Positions 1 to 5,084 of a stretch of DNA of 5,842 nt are shown piece after piece. The notes beneath the pieces were generated by a model. The model was not told the DNA's origin and made no database searches. It saw only the letters and a program-made list of their open reading frames with translations. Every line of letters starts with the position of its first letter. Positions within the stretch are counted from its first letter, which is position 1. Origin of the DNA: JBEKSX01 sp049516635. Its GTDB lineage: Bacteria; Bacteroidota; Ignavibacteria; Tepidaquicellales; OLB5. Made by a program: the position numbers and the translations under genes. The stretch is taken from NCBI GenBank assembly GCA_049516635.1, contig JBEKSX010000121.1:1-5842 (forward strand). Direction: 5' to 3'.

Positions 1-105
1 AAAACAGATGATTTATTACAGTATTTGTCAAACTTAAATGATGAATTTAGACTAATTAATAAAGAATATGAGGCAGTCATTTTTATTTTCATAGTACTTA
101 ATTAA
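1..105 (+). CDS. 3' end of an unidentified upstream gene (partial)
   Basis: Frame 1 is the only forward frame open from the window edge. It encodes 34 residues, beginning KTDDLLQYLSNLNDEF and ending in a short hydrophobic tail (EAVIFIFIVLN) before TAA at 103-105. The mix of charged and hydrophobic residues in the first 25 codons looks like the amphipathic C-terminal helix of a real protein. The other two forward frames stop within the first 36 bases. I do not recognise the family, and the fragment is too short to assign. Its position upstream of a glycosyltransferase run makes another glycan gene plausible, but that is inference only. The hydrophobic last residues could also be read-on after a frameshift or decay of the true end. 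Confidence 0.4.
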   Translation, partial: KTDDLLQYLSNLNDEFRLINKEYEAVIFIFIVLN

Positions 106-134
106 ATATTAATTAAATTTTTTAATAAAGGTAA

Positions 135-165
135 ATAACTTTTTTAAGAGTTATATGAGAGTTAT
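135..165. repeat. Short inverted and direct repeat, AT-rich
   Basis: ATAACT at 135-140 is the exact reverse complement of AGTTAT at 149-154, and a T·G pair could extend the stem by one. AGAGTTAT at 147-154 is then repeated directly at 158-165, 11 bases on. The repeats could be a binding site for a dimeric regulator, or chance in AT-rich DNA. The stem is weak, with only one GC pair, and is not followed by a T-tract, so it does not look like an intrinsic terminator. Confidence 0.3.
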
Positions 166-225
166 AGCTTAACATAGAATCTACTCCTTAAAATGAATAT
201 CATATAGGAGCTTTTATCAAATAGG

Positions 226-369
226 ATGGGATATCTTTTGACAAAATCTAGGACTAGTAATAAAGAAAATTATGAGCACATAGAGCTTTATTATTTGAAA
301 ATGTATTGTAGAGAATATTTGCTATATAATAGGTTATATTTTTATCAAATTATTACGTGGGTAAATTAA
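226..369 (+). CDS. Possible small Tyr-rich ORF overlapping the next gene's start
   Basis: ATG at 226 opens a 47-codon frame ending with TAA at 367-369, so its last 13 bases overlap the GTG start of the first glycosyltransferase in another frame. It encodes a polypeptide with nine tyrosines, all TAT, beginning MGYLLTKSRTSNKENYEH and ending QIITWVN. The frame is open upstream to 208. An AGGAG lies at 206-210, 15 bases before the ATG, which is too far for a usual ribosome site. I recognise no family. It could be a short leader whose translation couples to the downstream start, the remnant of a decayed gene, or a chance frame. AT-rich DNA makes TAT and TTA codons common, so the Tyr and Leu content alone is not evidence of selection. 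Confidence 0.22.
   Translation: MGYLLTKSRTSNKENYEHIELYYLKMYCREYLLYNRLYFYQIITWVN
325..330 (+). promoter_or_regulatory. Candidate -10 box (TATAAT)
   Basis: A perfect TATAAT lies 26 bases ahead of the GTG start at 357, which would give a short leader. TG occurs just upstream at 320-321, giving a TGC-TATATA reading as an alternative extended -10. No matching -35 hexamer sits 16-18 bases upstream; the nearest, TTGAAA at 295-300, is 24 bases away. In DNA this AT-rich the hexamer is expected often by chance, and the organism's consensus promoter is unknown. Confidence 0.22.
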
Positions 370-1505
370 AAATTTTACATATATCACCCGACAGTAAATT
401 ATATGGTACCGAAAGGCATATTTTATCAATATTAAAGTATGCGGACAGAGATATTTTTGAGCATTGGGTTGCATTACCTCAAAGAGGAGTTCTTTGTGAT
501 GTTCTAGATAATATGGGCATAAAATATGCTTTTGCAGGGAGATTACATGGATATAAGCATAGTTTCCAGGGTTTTTTAAAATCTAATGGTTTATATAATT
601 TATATAAGCTAATCCATCGAGAAAAATTTGACATTGTTCATTCTCATTTAAATTCTTACGGATTGTTGCCTTCCAAATTAGCGGGTACTACAAAAAATGT
701 CCATACAAGACATGGTGTATTTTGGACTGAAGATGAATTACAACATATTTCATACCTAAGCAGATATTTTCAAAAGATTAAATCTAAATTATTTGATATT
801 ACCATAGCTATAGGTGAATATGAGAAGAATACTTTAATTAGCATATTCAATTATCCACCAGAAAAGATAAGATTAACATATAATGGAGTGAATGTCAAAG
901 AAATACAATCGAAAATCGATAGATCTATAACTAAAAGAAATATCTTCAACACAGACTACATTATAATTGGAGCTGTAGGAAGATTGGAAAAGCAAAAGGG
1001 ATTCAATATTTTTCTAAAAGCGGCTCGCTTGGTACTCGACAAATTTAAAAATGTTAAGTTTGTTATTGTAGGAAATGGAACATTACTCGGAGAATTAATA
1101 AAAATGCGAAATGATTTAGGGATGCAGGACAACTTCGATATTATTGACTATAGTTCTGATATCTATAATTACATGAATAATTTCGATATAATGGTTCAAA
1201 CATCCTTGTGGGAAGGAATTTCATATGTGGTTTTAGAAGCTATGGGTTTAGGAAAACCAGTTGTAGCTATGACTTCACCTAACACATCTGGCGTGAATGA
1301 GATAATTGTGCATGGTGAAACGGGATATTTGGTTGAGCATGATTATGAAGAAGTCTTAAGTAAGTATATAATCGAAATCATTGCAAACAAGGATAAAATA
1401 CTTAAATTTGGAAATTCAGGCAGGAAAAGAATTGAAAGTTTATTTACTGAAGAGAGGACAGCAAAAGATAATCATGATGTGTATTTAGAATTAATGAATA
1501 ATTAA
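357..1505 (+). CDS. GT4-family glycosyltransferase (GT-B fold)
   Basis: This is a cytoplasmic or membrane-associated retaining glycosyltransferase that would transfer a sugar from a nucleotide-sugar donor to a growing lipid-linked glycan. Both GT-B halves are visible. The N-terminal domain (about residues 3-175) has KILHISPDSKLYGTERH near its start, HSHL at 95-98 and VHTRHG at 115-120. The C-terminal donor domain (about 195-370) has GRLEKQKG at 208-215, VIVGNG at 236-241 and an EX7E motif with Glu286 and Glu294 (EGISYVVLEAMGLGKPVV). The length of 382 residues is normal for the family. The start is GTG at 357: an in-frame TAG lies at 330-332, no other usable start falls between, and the first internal Met is residue 53, well inside the domain. 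No Shine-Dalgarno motif precedes it. It ends in TAATAA. The specific donor and acceptor cannot be told from sequence. The family call is very secure. Confidence 0.95.
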   Translation: MGKLKILHISPDSKLYGTERHILSILKYADRDIFEHWVALPQRGVLCDVLDNMGIKYAFAGRLHGYKHSFQGFLKSNGLYNLYKLIHREKFDIVHSHLNSYGLLPSKLAGTTKNVHTRHGVFWTEDELQHISYLSRYFQKIKSKLFDITIAIGEYEKNTLISIFNYPPEKIRLTYNGVNVKEIQSKIDRSITKRNIFNTDYIIIGAVGRLEKQKGFNIFLKAARLVLDKFKNVKFVIVGNGTLLGELIKMRNDLGMQDNFDIIDYSSDIYNYMNNFDIMVQTSLWEGISYVVLEAMGLGKPVVAMTSPNTSGVNEIIVHGETGYLVEHDYEEVLSKYIIEIIANKDKILKFGNSGRKRIESLFTEERTAKDNHDVYLELMNN

Positions 1506-1511
1506 TAATCC

Positions 1512-1531
1512 AAGATTCTCTTGAAGATTCT
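1512..1531 (+). repeat. Tandem AAGATTCT repeat spanning a TTG start codon
   Basis: AAGATTCT occurs at 1512-1519 and again at 1524-1531, a 12-base (4-codon) period that straddles the TTG start at 1521-1523. In the reading frame of the downstream gene this would read KILLKILL if translation began further upstream. A small slippage duplication is a simple explanation. The first copy lies in the untranslated gap if TTG 1521 is the true start. Confidence 0.5.
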
Positions 1532-2723
1532 ATTAATTTCATTTGATTTCCCGTATCCTCCAAGTGGAGGCTCTATAAGTAGAGACTATAATTTAATAAA
1601 ACAACTTTCTAAAAATAATGATATTTTTTGGATCAACCGTACAATTAGGGATAGGCCAAAGGATGAATATATTAAAGAAATGGAGAAATACTGTAAAATA
1701 ATCAAGATTGTTGAATGGAATTATGGGCATACAATTATAGGTTTAATAAAAAGTTTTTTTACAAAGGAACCATATATTATTCATCGTTTTGCTTCCCAAT
1801 ATATGACGGACCTTGTACATCAAGTTCTTAAGAATAATATATTTGATTTGATATTATGCGACCACATTTATTTATCTCAGTATCTACCACATGAAATTGA
1901 ATTACATGTTCCTACAATCCCGAATAATGAAGATAACGGATTCACATATTATAAGAGATTGAGTGAGACAAACGGATTGATACGTCCTTTTTTTGCTAAA
2001 TTGCAATGGAGGAAAATGCTCAATTATGAAGTTAATGTTTATCAAAGGTTCTGCGTAGATATCACTACATCTGACACTGAAAAAAATATCATCATGAAAT
2101 ATTTAAAAGGTGTTAAAATTGGTGTAGTTAAAAATGGAGTTGATGTGGATTATTTTAAACCAATGAAACGAACGAATATGGAAAATAATATTATATATAC
2201 CGCTTGGTTTAAATATTATCCTAATCAACAAGCAGTAATAGAATTTGTTAAAGACGTATTTCCTCTACTGAAAGCAAAAATACCTGATATAAAGTTTTAC
2301 ATAGTTGGTAAGGAACCTCCTAAAAGAGTACACGAATTAAGTAAGATAAATGGGATTGTCGTAACCGGAGAAGTTGAAGATGTGAGACCCTATTTAGCGA
2401 ATGCAGATGTTGCTGTCATACCACTGAAAGTCGGGGGAGGAACAAGATTAAAAATACTTGAGGCTATGGCTATGGGTATACCTGTGATATCTACAAAATT
2501 AGGAGCTGAAGGATTAGATGTTAAAGAAGATGAGAATATTTTAATTGCTGATGATCATGAAGACTTTGCCCAAAAAATCTATGAAATAATTACAGATAAA
2601 CAATTGTCAAAACGTATTTCAGATTCGGCGATAAAATTTGTAGAAGAGAATTATACTTGGGAAAAAATAGGTGAAGATATTTGTAATTTTATAAATGATT
2701 TTGTATATACTTTTAAAAATTAA
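1521..2723 (+). CDS. GT4-type glycosyltransferase, first of a tandem pair
   Basis: This is a GT-B glycosyltransferase expected to add a sugar during surface-glycan assembly on the cytoplasmic side of the membrane. The N-terminal domain opens with MKILLISFDFPYPPSGGS, a proline-rich first loop typical of this GT4 subgroup. NNED at 135-138 is followed by a basic helical stretch near 155-175, and KNGVDVDYF (204-212) marks the hinge. The C-terminal domain carries FYIVGKEPP (259-267) and the signature GGGTRLKILEAMAMGIPV (305-322). The second Glu of the usual EX7E pair is present (Glu314), but the first is Gly306; this GGGTR/GAGTR form is known in many GT4 enzymes. The start is TTG at 1521: two stops in frame lie at 1503-1508, and the first internal Met (residue 54) is too late. 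It follows the previous gene by 15 bases without a ribosome site. The C-terminal domain aligns closely with the next gene, suggesting old duplication. Substrates are unknown. Confidence 0.94.
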   Translation: MKILLISFDFPYPPSGGSISRDYNLIKQLSKNNDIFWINRTIRDRPKDEYIKEMEKYCKIIKIVEWNYGHTIIGLIKSFFTKEPYIIHRFASQYMTDLVHQVLKNNIFDLILCDHIYLSQYLPHEIELHVPTIPNNEDNGFTYYKRLSETNGLIRPFFAKLQWRKMLNYEVNVYQRFCVDITTSDTEKNIIMKYLKGVKIGVVKNGVDVDYFKPMKRTNMENNIIYTAWFKYYPNQQAVIEFVKDVFPLLKAKIPDIKFYIVGKEPPKRVHELSKINGIVVTGEVEDVRPYLANADVAVIPLKVGGGTRLKILEAMAMGIPVISTKLGAEGLDVKEDENILIADDHEDFAQKIYEIITDKQLSKRISDSAIKFVEENYTWEKIGEDICNFINDFVYTFKN

Positions 2724-2736
2724 TTAGGCTCTCACT

Positions 2737-3936
2737 TTGAACATCCTCTTCATAGCAAACCGGTTTCCGTATCCCCCTTATAGAGGTGATAAATTAAAGA
2801 TATTCAATCTTGCTAAAAGATTATGTGTAAATCATAGATTGTTTCTGCTGACATTTATACAGGATAAGAAAGATATTGTACATTTACCAGAACTTCGTAA
2901 ATATTTTGATAAAATAGAAACTATTTATCTGCCTAAATATCTCTCAACGTTGAAATGTGCCGTTAATGTATTGTCTTCAAAACCGTACCAGATTCTATAT
3001 TTCAGTACAAAGAAATTTAAAAATCTAGTCGATAGATTCGTATGCGAAAACAAAACCGACATTATTCATACACAGCATTTGAGAATGTCTCAATATACAT
3101 ATGATATAAAGAACATAAAAAGAATTTTGGACTTACCTGATGCTTATTCTTTGTACTGGGAAAGACGTGCTAAGCTTAATAGAAATATCTTTATTAAATT
3201 GTTCGATAGAATTGAATATAAAAAAGTGATGAGATATGAAAGCATAATAAATGAGTTTGATTTAAATCTGGTTTGTTCTGAGGAAGATAAGGTATTTCTA
3301 ACTAAGGCACATAAAACTAAAAATATAGAAATATTGCCGAATGGAGTTGATCTGAGTATATTTGATAATATGTCCCATGATTATGATGATCCCGATGATA
3401 TTATAATATTTACAGGTAATATGGACTATTCTCCTAATATCGACGCAGTTGTTTATTTTGTAGAAGAAGTATTTCCTTTAATTTTAAGTAAATTCCCAAA
3501 AATCAAGTTTCACATCGTGGGGCAAAAGCCTGTAAAAAAGGTATTAAATTTACAATCTGAGAATGTTATAATTAAGGGATTTATAGAAGATATAGCATCT
3601 GAATATAATAAAAGTACAGTTGCCATTTCTCCAGTGAGAATCGGTGCGGGCACGCTTAACAAAGTATTAGAACCAATGGCTGTCGGTGTTCCTGTAGTTT
3701 CGACTAAAGTCGGGTTTAAAGGATTAGGAATATCCTCCGGTGAAGGTGCTATATTGGCAGATGATAAATTCCAGTTTGCTAATGCTGTTATTAAGTTATT
3801 AGGTGATAAAGAATATCGTAGGGAAGTTGGCATAAAAGGGAAATTAAAAGTATCACAACAGTATAGCTGGGATACTATAAGCTACTTATTAGAAAAATAT
3901 TGTCTGGATCTGTGTACTCAACATTTACCAATATAA
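2737..3936 (+). CDS. GT4-type glycosyltransferase, second of the tandem pair (Stp1-like)
   Basis: This is a GT-B sugar transferase of the same broad family as its neighbour. Residues 1-22 (FPYPPYRGDKLKIFNLAKRL just after the start) and NKVLEPMAVGVPVV (308-321) resemble the Stp1 group (TIGR03087) often found with exosortase/PEP-CTERM polysaccharide loci; that subfamily link is from memory and tentative. Other landmarks are HTQHLRMSQY at 111-120, LPNGVDLSIFD at 200-210, FTGNMDYSPN at 225-234 and FHIVGQKP at 258-265. The first acidic residue of EX7E is replaced by Ala304 in GAGT, while Glu312 is kept. The usual EAMA is EPMA here. The start is TTG at 2737, since a TAG lies in frame at 2725-2727 and the first internal Met is residue 117. 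The gap to the previous gene is 13 bases with no Shine-Dalgarno motif. At 399 residues it is full length. Donor and acceptor are unknown. Confidence 0.94.
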   Translation: MNILFIANRFPYPPYRGDKLKIFNLAKRLCVNHRLFLLTFIQDKKDIVHLPELRKYFDKIETIYLPKYLSTLKCAVNVLSSKPYQILYFSTKKFKNLVDRFVCENKTDIIHTQHLRMSQYTYDIKNIKRILDLPDAYSLYWERRAKLNRNIFIKLFDRIEYKKVMRYESIINEFDLNLVCSEEDKVFLTKAHKTKNIEILPNGVDLSIFDNMSHDYDDPDDIIIFTGNMDYSPNIDAVVYFVEEVFPLILSKFPKIKFHIVGQKPVKKVLNLQSENVIIKGFIEDIASEYNKSTVAISPVRIGAGTLNKVLEPMAVGVPVVSTKVGFKGLGISSGEGAILADDKFQFANAVIKLLGDKEYRREVGIKGKLKVSQQYSWDTISYLLEKYCLDLCTQHLPI

Positions 3937-3958
3937 TCAAACAATATTAACTAGCTGG

Positions 3959-5053
3959 ATGGCTCAGAACGAATTCGAAATAATAAAATACGATTGCAGG
4001 TTCTTCAAAGGTAGTGTACCTTGTACGCCAAATAAGTTGTATAGTAAAATATGCGGAGATTGTGATTTATACTCACCGATAAGTACAAGGATTCTGATAA
4101 TCAAACTCGGTGCACTAGGTGATGTAATTCGTTCAACACCGTTGGTGGTATATTTTAAAAACACCTATCCGGGCTGCCATATTACCTGGTTAACAATGAC
4201 ACCTGAAATTTTGCTGGTTGATGAGATTGATGTCATACTGCCTTTTAATTTGCAATCGATGATTTATTTAGATGGGCATGAATATGATATTGCGGTCAAT
4301 TTAGATAAAGAAGCAGAAGTGTGTATTTTATTGGAGAAACTAAAAGCCAAACTTAAATTTGGTTTTAACTGGAATAATAATCATATCGATGCTGCAACGC
4401 CAGCTTCAACTCATAAATTATTGACGGGGATATTCGATTCTTATTCGAAAAATAACAAAAAGAGTTATCAAGAAGAAATCTTTGAAATTTGCCAGGCAAA
4501 ATTTTCTAATGAGCCCTATCTCCTTCCATTGGATAAAAAATATTTTAACAAATGGGAGATGTTGAGAATCGAAGCAGGAGTCCGGAAGATAATTGGGCTT
4601 AATACCGGATGCGGAAAAAGGTGGCAAACCAGACTTTGGTCATTCGATTATTGGGTCGAACTGATAAACTTATTAAAGTCAAATAACTTCTTTCCAGTTC
4701 TGTTAGGCGGACCGGATGAGGATGAGACAAATAAGAAATTAAATTCCATTACCTCCTCATATTATCCAGGCACATATTCATTAAGCGAATTTATTGCAAT
4801 TGTTGCTCACTGCGACCTTATTGTAACTGCTGTATCTATGATGATGCATATTGCAATCGGTTTACAAAAGCCGCTAATTCTTTTTAATAATATTTTCAAT
4901 AAGAATGAATTTGAATTATATGGCCGGGGTGTCATATTAGAACCATCTACAGGATGCGATTGCTATTATGGGAATAACTGTGTAAGGGATAGACATTGCA
5001 TGCTGGATATAACACCCGAAATGACTTATAAAGCTATAATGGACAATACCTAA
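3959..5053 (+). CDS. GT9-family (heptosyltransferase-like) glycosyltransferase with N-terminal Cys motif
   Basis: This inverting GT-B enzyme is related to the ADP-heptose:LPS heptosyltransferases WaaC/WaaF. The GT9 core begins near residue 43 with ILIIKLGALGDVIRSTP; Asp55 aligns with the catalytic Asp of WaaC. The donor domain has LNTGCGKRWQTRLW (214-227), VLLGGPDE (247-254) and MHIAIGLQKPLILFNN (296-311). Ahead of the core are about 40 extra residues with Cys13, Cys22, Cys32 and Cys35 (C-X8-C-X9-C-X2-C), probably a metal-binding knuckle. A second cluster, Cys333, Cys335, Cys341 and Cys347, sits near the C-terminus. The Asp normally found in the GDTG(P/L)MH loop is Val292 here (TAVSMMMH). ATG at 3959 is the only ATG start in the run, 22 bases after the previous stop; no Shine-Dalgarno motif is seen. 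Family membership is clear, but the sugar transferred need not be heptose. Confidence 0.93.
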   Translation: MAQNEFEIIKYDCRFFKGSVPCTPNKLYSKICGDCDLYSPISTRILIIKLGALGDVIRSTPLVVYFKNTYPGCHITWLTMTPEILLVDEIDVILPFNLQSMIYLDGHEYDIAVNLDKEAEVCILLEKLKAKLKFGFNWNNNHIDAATPASTHKLLTGIFDSYSKNNKKSYQEEIFEICQAKFSNEPYLLPLDKKYFNKWEMLRIEAGVRKIIGLNTGCGKRWQTRLWSFDYWVELINLLKSNNFFPVLLGGPDEDETNKKLNSITSSYYPGTYSLSEFIAIVAHCDLIVTAVSMMMHIAIGLQKPLILFNNIFNKNEFELYGRGVILEPSTGCDCYYGNNCVRDRHCMLDITPEMTYKAIMDNT

Positions 5054-5084
5054 TCTGGAACGCTTTTAATATACCGTTGATTCT

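Larger units (their letters stand above)
106..356. other. AT-rich intergenic region upstream of the glycosyltransferase run
   Basis: These 251 bases separate the upstream partial gene from the first glycosyltransferase. They begin with a very AT-rich run (about 106-130, repeated ATTAA words), then small direct and inverted repeats around 135-165, then a TATAAT box at 325-330. A 47-codon reading frame begins at 226. No tRNA, riboswitch-like fold or GC-rich terminator stem is visible. This is the largest gap in the window, so it is the most likely place for a promoter driving the downstream genes. Confidence 0.6.

Noticed and set aside
1..80. Possible - strand gene start (CAT at 78-80) running off the left edge
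   Set aside because: The antisense frame is open but Ser-rich and unconvincing; the forward frame reads more like a real protein end and matches the strand of every other gene.
135..154. Intrinsic terminator for the upstream partial gene
   Set aside because: The stem is six pairs with a single GC pair, and no T-tract follows the 3' arm.
238..263. TTGACA (238-243) as a sigma-70 -35 box
   Set aside because: The hexamer is perfect, but the best downstream -10 candidates (TAGTAA, TAATAA, TAAAGA) match poorly or have wrong spacing, and the organism may not use this consensus.
106..356. JUMPstart/ops-like element as found ahead of enterobacterial polysaccharide operons
   Set aside because: No GGCGGTAG-like ops core is present in the intergenic region.
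3510..3833. Antisense 107-codon open frame on the - strand
   Set aside because: It lies wholly inside the conserved donor domain of the third glycosyltransferase, its product has no recognisable motifs, and the sense frame is clearly the coding one.
3964..4164. Antisense 66-codon open frame on the - strand
   Set aside because: It is opposite the N-terminal part of the GT9 gene, has no family resemblance, and is explained as a shadow of that gene.
4418..4627. Antisense 69-codon open frame on the - strand
   Set aside because: It is contained in the GT9 gene, ends in low-complexity hydrophobic residues and has no supporting context.
5054..5084. Terminator or promoter between the GT9 and priming transferase genes
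   Set aside because: The 31-base gap contains no inverted repeat and no convincing promoter hexamers.
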